Shown: positions 1 to 11,130 of the stretch, one piece after another
Numbering within the stretch: position 1 is the first letter of the stretch
Layout: each line of letters starts with the position of its first letter
From: Eublepharis macularius
Lineage: Eukaryota; Chordata; Lepidosauria; Squamata; Eublepharidae
DNA length: 64,000 nt
Reading direction: 5' to 3'
Assembly (NCBI RefSeq): GCF_028583425.1
Contig: NC_072801.1
Location: 15,086,001-15,150,000, forward strand
The notes under the pieces: generated by a model
The model's database searches: none
Told to the model about the DNA's origin: nothing
What the model saw: the letters and a program-made list of their open reading frames with translations, nothing else
Translations under genes and position numbers: made by a program

Positions 1-665
1 GTTTATACAGAGTAAGGGATGTAATAAACAATTTGTATATTCTTTTGTTTCTCTTGACACAACCATATACTACACCATATATTGCAACCTCCCTAGACCT
101 CAATTATACAGGCATCTTATGCGTTCTAAAAACAATTCATTAAAGTGTCCCGTGCTCATGTTATTAAAGTGCAATTGCTTTTGGCATCTTATGACACTAT
201 TTCTCATATAGAACTCGATTTGCCTTGCATACAGGTACAATACAGGTACAGTATAAGGGTAATTCCAGACACTGTGAATGTCACAGATCAAAAAGACCTA
301 TAATCATAGGTACACGTAGTTGGTTCTGTGACTGCATTCTCTAACGGACGGTCCAGATCCTTGTAAGGTCCGTTTCCAAGCTTCTTTCTCAAAGAGCACA
401 GATGTCAAAGATTCATCATAGTTAACCTTCCATATCCCTCTTTGATTTGTCAATTACTTCTTTACACGGCCGTCATTTTTTTCATTTCTTCATTGGACAT
501 TCACAACTTTATATTTATAACAGCGGTTTGAGGCTGTAGTGATATTATTTGTTTTCAGTGTTTGATTAATTGCTTTGACTCCTTTAACAATATTGCCACT
601 GTGCTATTTCACTGTGTCAGTGTATTTATGCTGATTTCTTGTTTTTTCCTTCACATGTACTTTTG

Positions 666-1345
666 TACCAGTCGTGCTTGCCACTCCTGATCCAGGCTGG
701 GTGAAGGGGGCGGGCATTGTCACCTGCTCTGCTCCTAAAATCCTCTGTATTAAGGTGGGGTAGGCATTGCCACCCACTCCACTCCTAATACCGGCTGTGT
801 TAAGGTGGAGAGTGGGCATATCTATCTGCTCCCCTCCTGATCCCAGCTGGGTGAAGCGGGGGAGGACATTGCCATCTGCTCCGCTCCTGATCCCAGCTGG
901 CTGAAAGGGGGGCGGATGTTGCTACCTGCTGTGGTACTAATACCAGCTGGGTTAAGGTGGTGGTGGGCATTGCCACCTGTTCCACTTCTAACACCAGCTG
1001 GCTGAAGGGGTGGGTGGGCATTGCCTCCTGCTCCGCTCCTAATATCACCTGGGCCGTTTCCAGATGGCTTACCTGCCTCCGGAACGTTGCACCATGTTGT
1101 GGGGAAAACGCAAAATATCGCGTTTTCTCGCGCGAGTTTTGTGTGACGTTGTGCAACATCGCGCGAGAAAAAGCGATATTTCGCATTTTCCCCGCAACAT
1201 GGCGCGACATTCCGGAGGCAGGTAAGCCATCTGGAAACGGCCCTTGGTTAAGGTGGGGGGTGGGTGGGCATTGCCACCTGCTCCGCACCTAATACCAGCT
1301 GGGTTAAGGCACAGGGAGAGCATTGCCACCTGCTCTGCTCCTGTT
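666..1345. repeat. minisatellite, ~50-bp unit, about 10 diverged copies
   Basis: A degenerate tandem array. Each unit contains a version of TCCTAATACCAGCTGGGTTA followed by AAGG, a G-rich stretch and GGGCATTGCCACCTGCTC. Unit starts are visible near 688, 735, 784, 836, 886, 936, 986, 1036, 1288 and 1338. The spacing is close to 50 bp. The array is interrupted by a palindromic transposon at 1053-1241; the sequence on both sides still reads as the same repeat. Several long open frames on both strands here come from the stop-poor repeat and are not genes. Confidence 0.85.
1053..1241. mobile_element. CpG-rich palindromic MITE, 5-bp-duplication family, copy 1
   Basis: The two halves are inverted copies. 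The left end reads GCCGTTTCCAGATGGCTTAC and the right end mirrors it (GTAAGCCATCTGGAAACGGC). The inside is rich in CGCG and contains TTCTCGCGCGAG on one arm and CGCGCGAGAAAA on the other. Flanks CCTGG and CCTTG match at 4 of 5 bases. It interrupts a minisatellite. There is no coding capacity. The superfamily is unassigned: a 5-bp target duplication and these ends do not point me to one confidently. Confidence 0.75.
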
Positions 1346-4300
1346 CCCTGCCTGGGCTTCCCACCACAGCATGTTTTCTGGAGCGATATGGTGATTTACC
1401 TGGGCTTTCCTCAGCGGCAGCATCCTCTGGTGGTGCACCAGGATACAAAGTGAGTTGTCTGAAACACGCTTACTCAATTATATAGTAAGATTCTTGCTCC
1501 AGGCAAAAGATTATATTGGAAGAAGTTTTTTCTCATCCTTATCTGAATATATGATAGTCCCAAGTGTCCTGTATATTCCTCCTCCTGTGATGTGATTTAA
1601 GACCTATTCCTGAGGACGGCAACAAGTAGCATTTCAGCAATTTGGAGATTGGTCTTTTTACTGTGACCTTTGTCCCCTTTGGTTTAACAGAGTCTTTACA
1701 TGTTCTACATTAGTGACTGTCTTCCTGCATGCCTTTTCTAGTCAAACTGAATAGTAATTTCCCTTGTGGCACTGTGTTTGATCTCGTTTGCTGAAATTCG
1801 GAGTAGATGTACTTTATTAGCTTTGCCTTGAAAAGTAAGCTACCTATTAAAAAAGATATAAATAAGTCTGGTGTGAACCACCCTTGAACCCAAGCTTTAT
1901 TATATCATGGGGTTTTCTTTTGACTACAGTTGTTCCTTTTCTTTCTTTTACGGAGGACCTGCTGTTAAAGCTGAGCTGCAGTTACCCAGATGGCTTTTAA
2001 CCTCCAGATTACTAAAGTAGCTATAATAAATATAGCCATTAAAATCTTTACTCTTTAAAAAAAAAATTATTAAACAAAACAGCATATTATAACATATAAC
2101 CATTTGGTGTAAACAACAACTTGGTACATGGGGGAAAGTTACAATCATAATATGAGGCCAACATTCAATTATTACATTACAATACCCAATTTCTATAAGT
2201 AAAGCGCTAAAATCTTTACTCTTGAAGTTGCAGCCTTAGTTTCAAAATCTTTCCACCCACTTTCAATGCTAATAATAGCATGGGAATCCTGGTGTCAGTT
2301 AGCAAAATGGTGTGAGTGTGTTAAATCCCCCTCTCTCTTTGCGGGTCTGAATCAGCACCAGAGGTCTGCTAGACAGTACCTAGGGAGCAGCAATTAAAAA
2401 GGCTAATGGGAAAAGTGGGAAAGAACAAATTATATGTAGCCCGGATAAATATGAATTTGTAGAGAGGATCCACTAGAATTACTTGGAAAATTAAAGAGGA
2501 TGAATTGCTTAGGTGATATTTGCTGAGATTGTTATGATTAACACGATGATGATGATGATGATAAAGCTTTAAGTTAAAAAATGTGTCTTAAAATATTCTC
2601 TGGCACTTGTATGCTGTAGTAGTTTAAAAGTGAATAGGAACGTACAGTATACATGGAAATAGTTTATAAGATAGGTTTATAAGACATTGTAATTTGTATT
2701 CTGATACATAATGAAGTTTTAAATATACTAAGTTGCTTTTAGATTTGCAAGCGGCCTTGAGCCTGTGGAAGGGTGGGGAAGAAATGTAGTAAATTTCTCT
2801 GCTGTTCAGGAAAAGCTCTAAGCCATACACGTGGTATACAGAAGGAGCATGCAATTGCTTCATTCACTAAGGAATCAACTTGTGGAGGGGAAGAACCATA
2901 GACGTGCAGAGACTTCTCAAAGAACTTAGCAATAAACAGCAGCTTTTGTTTGTCTAGGTATTCTTCTGATAAGGGTGAAACCAAGCATCTTGTGGCATAA
3001 ACTGGAATTGTCAGGGCTTCCCATAACAGCTTGCTCTACCCCCTATGCAATAATAAAGAAATTGTGTAGAATCTCAGCGTGTAAAGAAAGCTAGGCGTCT
3101 GGTACCAAGGGCAATGCCTGTTCAAGTAAATCTTGTTGATTTAGTTGGCATTTCAGAATGCTGGTCACCTTGGAGGGCTAATGAATAAACACTTCCTTTG
3201 CGGTCTGGGGAGCTCCCTTCTTAAACGATCTCTCTCACAGTACTCACTCCATTAGGGAAGATTGATTGGCTGGTTGTTAATTGTTAAGATCACTATTTTC
3301 TCTCCTTCTGAATGTTTGCACTACTTGTGTGTTCTGGTTTTATGCTGAACTCCCACTCTTCTTACGGTTGGTGTTGAAAACAATGATTCAGTGGCATTTG
3401 AATAGTTCCACTGGCAAAGATTTCTGCATGCCTATATTGTTGCAATACAGCATTGATCTTGCTTCTCAAAAAGGACAGCCTTATCTAGTTGGTTGTGTGT
3501 GTGTGTAGTAGGGTTGGCCATAGACAGGTCCAAACAATTTGGTCAGTTGGTTTGTTCTTTTCAGATCTTGCGATTCAAAAGTATAAATTGAAATTCCCTT
3601 TCTGACCGGAAAAGAATAACTCCCAAGAGAATGACATTGGCATCTAAATGTGTTGGATCAGCTTTTCTGTAACTCTTGTCTGAAGTTTTGAACGCTATCT
3701 CCTCTAGTTCCACGTTTCTGAAAATCTTGGTAAAAAGTGTGGTTCTCCATGAAATAGTATCTACAGGACAAAATTTGGAATAGAACCCAGAAGTAAATAT
3801 TAGCATTTTCCATGTGGTCTTCCCTTTGTTCATTTCACTGTAGTGGTGGAGTATAGATTGTAACGAGGGTTTGCTAATGAAGAGTTATCATTAGTTTCAT
3901 CCACTTCTGAGCTTTTTCTAAATAAGGCACTATTTTCTAGTACATGATTGGAAGCCCAGGTTTGTTGCATACCAAAATTGGAAAAGGTGTTGCCTTATTC
4001 ACACAAAATGGTGACTGCACATAATAAGAGGATTACAGGTAGCCTGTTCTCTTGCTTCACAAGTTATGAGCAACAGAAATGTAATGCTTGAACAGGGCTA
4101 CAGTAAAGTAGAAAAGAATTGAGGGTTACCTGAACATTCTGAGAGTTCAGTAAATGTTTAACTCTTCTCGCTTTTTGGATGAGTGAACACTTTAATTCCT
4201 AGTACTGTCAGATAGCCCCGGTGTGCCTAGTGACTTGCATACTCTCTTTTGTTACGTGGGTTGTGGATTGGTTTCAACTAATGGAGGGCCCATACCCGTT

Positions 4301-4366
4301 TGGTCCCTAGCCCTTTTAGCATTTTTGCTGGCAGTGGCCCAAATATACGTTCTGATTAGGGCTTGC

Positions 4367-4621
4367 CAGGGCTTTTTTTCAGGGGGAACGCAGGGGAACG
4401 GAGTTCCGGAACCTCTTGAAAATGGTCACATGGCTGGTGGCCCCGCCCCCTGATCTCCAGACAGAGGGGAGTTGAGATTGCCCTCCGCGCTGCTGCGCGG
4501 AGGGCAATCTGAACTCCCCTCTGTCTGGAGATCAGGGGGTGGGGCCACCAGCCATGTGACCATTTTCTCCAAGAGCAACCCACTGAGTTCTACCACCTCT
4601 TTTCCCAGAAAAAAAGCCCTG
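4367..4621 (+). mobile_element. hAT-type hairpin MITE, copy 1
   Basis: A 255-bp element with ends CAGGGCTTTTTTTC and GAAAAAAAGCCCTG. It is flanked by a perfect 8-bp duplication (GGGCTTGC at 4359-4366 and 4622-4629), the hAT hallmark. The interior folds back on itself: two arms of about 75 bp, each with GGTCACATGGCTGGTGG and a GC box next to CCCCTGATCTCCAGACAGAG, meet at a GCGC-rich loop near 4493. It encodes no protein, so it must have been mobilised by a transposase made elsewhere. 'Plus' here means the orientation beginning CAGGGCTTTTTTTCAG and followed by GGAACG. Confidence 0.93.
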
Positions 4622-5522
4622 GGGCTTGCAGAGCTGTAGGCCACTGGCTCTGTTTGACTGAGCCACTTGGTAAAATGGGTACCTGCTGTCCTTTGCTGAC
4701 GGAGTGGATTATGTATTTCTTGTCTGCTGTGCAGAAGGGATCATTGAGATAGGCCTTTCATTCCCGCATATCAGGCTTCACCTTTCCTTAGCCTTAAATC
4801 TTGGTTTTGGTCCTTGTTTCTGAATCCCCTGCGCACTGTTCCTTATGCTTTCCATCTGACTTCACATTTGCTGCTAAGCGCCTGTATTCAGGGAAGTTAT
4901 CAACAAGTTCCTCTGCGAAGAGATTAGGAATAGGTTTTGTGGTAGCAATGATTTTAAAATATGGCCATTAAAACGCAAAACCCTGATGGTTGAGAAATGA
5001 GCCTGATTCCTCAAGTTTTAGGTTGGCTCCTAGTGCCAAAGAAAATTTGTCAGGGCCTGATGTCCTCCATTCATCCTTCCCCTTTTTGAAACTTGTTTCC
5101 TCCCTTTGATGTGCCTAAGAAACTACTTGGTTAATCTCTTCCTTATAGTCTCATACCCCCCACAGTCCTTTTTTATTGTCTCCTATCCCACACATAGCAT
5201 AAGATTGTATGAGGTTGCAGAGGATGCCTGCTGCCAGCGCTCCATAAAATGCAGTGATGGATGGATTATTATGGCAGAAGATAAATGCAAGCAGAGAGCT
5301 TCAAATTTTGAACTGCCATCCCAGCTCCTCGATAAAGCTTTTAGTAACCAGAACTATGAAAGCAGTTGGGGATTTGCATGTGCATCTGAAATAAAGTTGT
5401 GAGAGCTCCTCTTTACAGTATGCGGTCATGAGATCTGTTTGGGGGTACCAAAAATAGAAGAAACAAAATGTGTTTGAGAGAATCTGTGTGTGGTGAAATT
5501 TTTGGCAGCTGTTGTTAAGTTA

Positions 5523-5716
5523 CATGAGCTAGAAGTGACGAATGACACTTGAATGGCAAGTGAACAGACTCACATGTATTCCTCCCTGTTCACTTGCGCT
5601 CCACTTGCACTACATGGTCGAGTGGAGTGCAAGTGGAGCGCAAGCGAACAGGGAGGAATACATGTGAGTCTGTTCACTTGCCATTCAAGTGTCATTCGTC
5701 ACTTCTAGCTTGGCCC
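5523..5716. mobile_element. Harbinger-like hairpin MITE, subfamily with TTCACTTGC arms
   Basis: A long near-perfect inverted repeat. The left arm (5530-5615) and right arm (5624-5710) both contain TGACACTTGAATGGCAAGTG and CACATGTATTCCTCCCTGTT, in opposite orientation. The right end reads AGCTTGGCCC; the left end has lost part of the usual GAGCCAAGC. Flanks TTA and TAA fit the 3-bp TWA target preference of PIF/Harbinger elements. There is no coding capacity. Confidence 0.75.
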
Positions 5717-7140
5717 TAACTTTTTGGTTCCCCTCCTGTGGGATGAAGGTTGCTGTATATGACTTAGGTTGTAAAAACAGTAAGATGTAAAGTCAGTGTG
5801 GTTGAGAGAGTCTTCCTTAGCACTTAGGAATCCTCTGTAAAGAGGAGATGTGTCTTGATAAATCAAAAGCCCTGTTCTCAAATGGCAGCAGCAGAATCTT
5901 GACTATCCTGCCTCATCTTCGGGTCTGGGATCCATTCTGTGAGGCAGCCCAGCTGCACTGTTTGGGAGTCAGAGGAGAAGCTTCATTTTAAGGCAGTTTT
6001 CCTATTAAGCACCTTGTCCTCCCATTGTCTGCTTCCACCACCCAGAGGCTGTCAGAAAGCATTTGTCAAAAGCTGCTTGTGCACAGTAGAGGTGATCTGG
6101 CTTTGGAAAGCCACATGCATGCCTGCGGTGCATCTATTTCTGTTGAGGATGGAAGGGAAGGGTTTGCATCACAACGTGGTGTTTGTTAGCCTTCTGGAAA
6201 AAATTGGGGGTGGGAGGGGATTGGTGAGCACAGTGTACTTGGCAGGAGGTTTAGAAGCGGTACAAGCCTTCCTTAATGATCTCCTTATTTCTCAAGGAAA
6301 TGGAGAGGTCCAAGTTTCAATTGGGAAGAAAACATAGTTGAAAATGTTTTTTCTCATTTTTGTTGTTTGCTCCGTGTGTAGGGCAATATAGTACTTGCTA
6401 GAATACCTCTAGAACCTCACAATTTATCATGTATTTCTTCCCCTTCTGTCTTGGTGCCTTCCATTTCCGACTTGGCATTAGCATATACAAGTAGCAACTT
6501 AACAGTGCAATCCTAAGAAGAGTTACTCTAGTCTAACAACCCAATCCTGAGGGCTACCTGGTGCTGGCACCCGCATGCCTGTGTAAATGTGGCGGCGCCA
6601 GTTTGCTCCCTAAAGACTTTTGTGGGAGAGCTGTGCTGGCAGGCTGAGCAAGGCACAGCCAGAAGAGAATGCTCTGTAGTTGCCTGGGCAACACTGGCAG
6701 AATCCACCAGTTGCAAGGTTGCTGCAGTTGACAGTGCCGTGAGTGGCAGGGAAAGGAGTAGCCAGTCCATGGGCTGGGCTGTGTTTCCCATTGCCAGCTG
6801 CCAATGAGACTCCCCTGCCCCACAGAGAGCATGTGCGCACACAGGAAGATCCTCATAATTGGGCTTGCCGGACCCCAACAGAGAAGCCTTCCCCAGGAAG
6901 AGCCCTGCTTCATTGGGGGTGGGGATAAGGTGCAGATGGGGTGCCTGCTCAGCCAACCCCCATTTCCGACAAGGGCCAGGCTGTGGCTGAAATTCTGCTT
7001 GCTTGCAAACTCTGCCACTGCCGCTCTGAGATATAACATGTACCTCCTCCTTGAAAAATAAGACCAAAACGCCGGCAGGATCCAGCGAGGATCGCACCCT
7101 CAGCCCCTGACACTCAGAATCAGCCCTCCAAATCTCAGAG

Positions 7141-8211
7141 GGGTAGCTTGCAATAATTTGAAGTGTGTGTGTTTCTAAGAGAAAATACTCATTCTGGGCA
7201 AAGCAGGCAACCTGTGTGGAAGCCTGAAAGGATTCTCATTCTAGCTCAGTCAGGCAATTTGTGTGAAGCCTGAACTGTGTGTTCCCGAGAGAAAATATTC
7301 ATTCTGTCAGGCAAACTGTATGTATGCCTGAGAGGGAAAGTCTGTGTATATCTGAGTGAGAGATTATTCTATCTAAATCAGGTAAGCTGTGTGGAAAGGC
7401 CTGAATGAATCTAAGTCTGTGTGGAGTTTATTCTCTTAAAGAAGACATGTATAGAAAATTACTTTGTGTAACTGAGAGTCGAATCACACGATATGAATTA
7501 CACGAGACCGAGCGAGTGTCAGGAGTCCTGTCTTACCCCACATGCCTGTGTCCAGCATTCTGTCGATGAGCACGCTTTCTGGTCCAGGCACACATTCAAA
7601 ATTTTCTGCTCCAGTGTAGCCACGACGGCATGTGTATGCGGTCACGATCAGTAAGTCAGCAATGCAGAGCGTCCTTATTTCCTGTATCTTCCGCTTCCTA
7701 TTTGTGCAAAGTGGAGATGTATGATGAGATACCTTGGAGGTACGCAGAGAAAACCCATGCCACCGCGAACATGGGTTCAATGGAGGTCCTGCAGTCCTGG
7801 CGCGTGTAGTTGAAAACAACTTTGGAACACGTGTAAGTAAGTTTTTGTGTCATTTGTGTGTAATTCGTATCGTGTGGTTTGGCTCTCAGTCTATGGGAAA
7901 AAAACTTTCAAGAACAGATAACTGTCTTTGAAACCACCAAGCTTAAGAAATAGCATGAAACCAATACACTTCATGTATTAATAAAAGTTTATTTTTTTTC
8001 TTCACCCCAGAGTATATGTGATTTCTATATATCCCAGTCTTATCCTCAGGGCCACATATTCCCTCGAAGGAGCCTAATGCTTGGGCACATTATTCAAGGA
8101 AAAAATAAATTTACTAGTTTGGAATTGAATTCCTGGTGGCAGCATTACCTACCCAGGGGGTGAGATAACAAGACGGTTTAAGGCACCAAATCAAACTACA
8201 TGATAGAAAGG
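7141..8211 (+). mobile_element. LTR-like insertion (possible solo LTR) inside copy A
   Basis: This block is absent from copy B of the surrounding repeat, which runs straight from the equivalent of 7140 to that of 8212. It has internal units of about 50-65 bp built on AGGCAACCTGTGTGGAAGCC, seen near 7205, 7250, 7308 and 7378. An AATAAA lies at 7980-7985, followed by a T-rich stretch, as in an LTR. The exact ends and target duplication are not clear, and no retroviral coding region is present. A Harbinger-like element (7476-7885) is nested within it. The LTR assignment is an inference from general layout. Confidence 0.45.
7476..7885. mobile_element. Harbinger-like MITE nested in the LTR-like block
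   Basis: A 410-bp element with long imperfect inverted ends: the left end reads GAGTCGAATCACACGATATG and continues AATTACAC, and the right end mirrors it (GTGTAATTCGTATCGTGTGG then TTTGGCTC). The first bases resemble the GAGCCAAGCTAC ends of the other Harbinger-like elements here. Flanks TGA and TCA match at 2 of 3 bases. The sequence on either side rejoins into one continuous LTR-like stretch. The interior has no recognisable coding sequence. Confidence 0.65.
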
Positions 8212-9653
8212 GAGTTGTGACACAGCTCCTTAGAGGCGAGTGGGGGGTAGGTGGGTTCCAAAATGAATGACAGAACTGCCCAGTGGAAACTGTGGGAGAG
8301 GCTGGAAGGCCCATAGGATGTGATGGGAATGATGAGTGGCCATGTGAGGAGAATGTGGGGTGGACTCCGAGTGCCATAACCCAGTTGTGGGGTGATGCCC
8401 CCCAGAGTGGAATGATGGCTTGTGGGACCAGAGAAACTACTCTGAGGGCTGTCATCCCATCTCCTGCGCCAGATTCCCAAAGTCCATCCCAGCCTCTGCA
8501 AAAGAGAGAGTAGCCTGGCTATGCAGAGGAGGAGCTCCAGAAATCTCTGGAAATCGCTCCACAAACCCTCTCACAGCTTCAGCCTCGCTCCCTGCATGCA
8601 GCTGTCTTCTGTCTGGCTTATCAGAGGTCAGCAGCGCTGTCTGTCGGAGAATAGAGAGTTCTTCATGGCGCCCCCCAGACAAACGGGGCAACACTACAAG
8701 TCCTATCTCACTGCCTACAGTGAAATGGGGAAGGAAGGGAAGCTAGACGGAGCTGGAGACTTCAAGGTGTCACCTGCTCCTTCTGGCAGCAGAGCGACAC
8801 CAAGGCATGGAGGCACCTAGAGCCTCTGTGGGGACACTCCATCCATCCCAGCCCACAGCCAGTGACCATTCATCGGGTTCTGTGAAAGGGCAGCCCTACA
8901 GGGAAGTGGAGGGGGTGGCTACTGTCTTCCACAGACAAGCAAACAGACAGGGAGGGAGTTGTTGTTCAATACGGACTTTATTGAAAAGTGAAGAGGATGT
9001 CTGGATGCATCTTGTCCAATGTCCCTTGGCAGGAAAGAGAGCAGAGCCTGTTTGTGCAGCAATTGGAGCTGCAAGATCCATTCCTCATGCTGCCCTCACA
9101 GGAGCAAGGTTGAGATGTGGGCTGCCCGGGAAACTGCTCCCTGGTCTGGGCTTGAATGGCAATCGAGGAGGATCACCAGGGCTGGAACAGCCATCCCCTT
9201 TGGCCTCCCTAATGGGTCGTGACCTGCCTGAAAGGAAAATAGACACATGCGTGGCAATGAGCATGGCCTTGTGCAAGCCCCAGTTTGGTCTGCCATGCCC
9301 CAGGAGGGTGTCCCTGGCTAGGGGCAATGTTACAGGTGCTGCTGGCAACCAAATGATGCATGTCCTCCGGCAAGAAAATAGTCCTCGTCTGCATCTGCTC
9401 CCGTGGCTGCTTGCAGCTCTGATCCTGTGAAGGAGACAGTCGAGAGGTTGTGCACCCACCGTCGACAGGGAGTTGTGAGAGCAAGCACCCAGTCACTCTG
9501 ACCTGTGGCAGCGCTCTCTCCCCTACCCAAGAGGGGAGGCCGGCCAAGGGAGTTTGAACGGAGCTCCGGCATGGGCTGCTGGAAGCCCTCCCCCCGTAAC
9601 AGCTGTGTTAAGCATGGCTCCTTGGGCATCTGCCAGGATGTGCTGGCTCATGG

Positions 9654-9693
9654 GCAGGGCCCGTGCCCCTTCCCTGGTGAGCCTCAACCACAG
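9654..9693. repeat. 40-bp direct repeat, left flank of H2B insertion
   Basis: This stretch (GCAGGGCCCGTGCCCCTTCC, then CTGGTGAGCCTCAACCACAG) recurs at 10062-10101 with two mismatches. The homologous repeat copy B has one equivalent, near 25578-25617. It is best read as an unusually long target-site duplication made when the H2B copy inserted. Confidence 0.85.
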
Positions 9694-9712
9694 CTCCCCG
9701 GGCAGCAAACCA

Positions 9713-10033
9713 CAGCTCCCTGGGGAGCAAAAGGTGCACGGCAGTCTGGATCTCCCGAGAGGTGATGGCGGAGCGCTTGTTGTAATGAGCCAAACGCGAA
9801 GCCTCAGCAGCAATGCGCTCGAAGATGTCGTTGACGAAGGAGTTCATGATGCTCATGGCCTTGGAGGAGATGCCCGTGTCCGGGTGCACCTGCTTGAGCA
9901 CCTTGTAGACGTAGATGGAGTAGCTCTCCTTGCGGCTCTTCTTGCGCTTCTTGTCCCCCTTTTTCTGGGTCTTGGTGATGGCCTTCTTGGAGCCCTTCTT
10001 CGGAGCAGGCGCGGACTTAGCTGGTTTCGGCAT
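9713..10033 (-). pseudogene. 3'-truncated histone H2B retrocopy
   Basis: Reading leftwards from the ATG at 10033, 107 codons match core histone H2B without a frameshift. The lysine-rich N-terminal tail begins [17 protein letters not shown]. It is followed by the H2B repression-type basic patch ([18 protein letters not shown]), the histone-fold helices ([20 protein letters not shown], then [20 protein letters not shown]) and [14 protein letters not shown]. The last ~19 residues, the C-terminal helix end that carries the ubiquitylated lysine, are missing. The frame runs on into unrelated sequence to 9608. About 28 bp of 5' UTR remain (10034-10061). H2B packages DNA in the nucleosome; this copy would lack part of helix alpha-C and is probably dead, although its frame is still open. 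Intronless normal H2B genes mean lack of introns proves nothing, but the 40-bp flanking repeats and the empty site in copy B show that it is an insertion. There is no poly-A tract and no histone stem-loop. Confidence 0.9.
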
Positions 10034-10061
10034 TGTTGCAAGCACACTTCTTTCTACCAAC

Positions 10062-10101
10062 GCAGGGCCTGTGCCCCTTTCCTGGTGAGCCTCAACCACA
10101 G
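10062..10101. repeat. 40-bp direct repeat, right flank of H2B insertion
   Basis: Partner of 9654-9693. It begins immediately beyond the H2B 5' UTR, which places the 5' junction of the retrocopy at 10061/10062. Confidence 0.85.
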
Positions 10102-10403
10102 AGACCATTTGTCGGTGAGGGAAGAGGGGATGCTGGTGTGAACGAGCGAGCCAGGAAGCCGGCTCCTCAGCTCCTTCTTACCTGTTGGTGCTACCTCATA
10201 CCTTCTTGAGCCCAGTACTCAGGAGAGGGGAAACCTGTAAGGCAACTTGAGTGATAGTTGTTAGTTAGCCATTCTGGACTTAGCTCTCTTCCGTGTGTCA
10301 GTGCAAGGCATGCCCCAAATTTCGCGAAGTTCCCCCTGTGCACTCTTGCCCCGCCACTATATGGACTCTCTTTCCACACAGCAGGGGGCTCTTGAAAGCT
10401 CAT

Positions 10404-11130
10404 CCCCTGGAAATCTAGTTGGTCTTTCAGGTGCTACTGGACACGAATCTTAGGCCGATTCCAGATGGCCAGAAATTGCGGTTTTTCTGCGGAAATAATC
10501 GCTTACCGGCCACGCGTTCACTTTCGTCTCCATCCGCTTTGTCTCGCAGCGTGCCGTGCTGTCCCACTTCCGGATGTTCGCACGGCCAACTGAGGTACCT
10601 GGGATTGGTTTTTTCCTCCCTGTCATAGTTGACGTCGGGGGCCTTCATTGGTTCGCATTTCGTTTTTTTTTTAAAAAATGTTTTTATGTGTTTTGCGCAA
10701 ATGCGCAAACGTGCAAGTATGCAAATATGCAGCGTTGACTTTTGTGCGTTTGTGCATTTGTGCGCATTTGCGCAGTTCGATGTGCGCAAACGTGGGACTG
10801 CGCAAATGGCACCCGGTTTTAAAAAAAAAATTAAGGGAATATTGTTGCCGGCCGGCCGGCAAAGAAAGGAGGGAAAGGGGAGGGCCTCTCTGCGGCGACG
10901 AAGCGTCCAGAAGTGTGCAAACCCGCAATACCGCGTTCACACCGTCCGCTTATAGAGCACAACTGAGCGCCATGGACCGCAGGTAAGCCGGGAAGGGAAA
11001 TTGCGGGTTTTTACGAGTGAGGTTGCTGAAAAAGCGAAAGCACTCGCTCTATTTGTGCCCATCTGGAATCGGCCTTACTCTCCTACTACCAACCAACATG
11101 GCCACCCACCTGAAACTATCTTCGTTATGT
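10404..11130 (+). mobile_element. Penelope-like element 3' tail, split by a MITE
   Basis: GGAAATCTAGTTGGTCTTTC and AGGTGCTACTGGACACGAAT lie at 10409-10448. After the 10454-11073 element the motif resumes with CTCTCCTACTACCAACCAAC at 11078-11097 and CACCTGAAACTA. Related tails occur on the minus strand at 29548-29690 and at the end of the GIY-YIG-bearing copy near 34096-34330, which is the basis for the Penelope label. Only the tail is present. Confidence 0.6.
10454..11073. mobile_element. 620-bp palindrome-ended element, 5-bp-duplication family
   Basis: The left end GCCGATTCCAGATGG and right end CCATCTGGAATCGGC are perfect 15-bp inverted repeats. Flanks CTTAG (10449-10453) and CTTAC (11074-11078) match at 4 of 5. 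It splits a Penelope-like tail cleanly. The middle has alternating GCGCAAA, TGCGCAAACG and TGCAAATATGC repeats (10690-10810), a GGCCGGCCGGC run and AAATTGCGG near both ends. I see no transposase. The ends tie it to the short CpG-rich palindromes at 1053, 20508, 32366 and 50782. Confidence 0.7.

Larger units (their letters stand above)
6500..10403. repeat. large GC-rich interspersed repeat, copy A
   Basis: The same sequence, in the same order, recurs at about 22907-25930. Matching blocks include 6639-6835 with 23318-23500, 7021-7140 with 23683-23810, 8212-8320 with 23815-23890, 8400-9430 with 24003-25350, and 10200-10400 with 25734-25925. I recognise no protein in it. Long open frames on both strands reflect high GC and are not conserved in frame between the copies. 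TTTATT at 8977-8982 is AATAAA on the minus strand and is kept in copy B (24881-24886), so the family may once have been transcribed leftwards. Copy A carries two insertions that copy B lacks: an LTR-like segment and a histone H2B retrocopy. Confidence 0.75.

Noticed and set aside
666..1345. CRISPR-like array
   Set aside because: The units are contiguous ~50-bp tandem repeats without unique spacers, in a vertebrate genome.
5106..5402. 98-codon open stretch as an upstream exon
   Set aside because: No splice sites fit and the peptide is low-complexity hydrophobic with no family signal.
6528..7097. 189-codon open stretch on the minus strand
   Set aside because: It lies in the GC-rich repeat; the homologous stretch in copy B does not keep the frame, and the peptide matches nothing I know.
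8807..9430. 207-codon open stretch on the + strand
   Set aside because: Also inside the repeat; copy B has a different set of stops and no conserved peptide.
9608..10108. 166-codon frame taken as a complete H2B-like gene
   Set aside because: Only codons from 10033 to 9713 are H2B. The rest is flanking repeat read through, and the C-terminus is missing.
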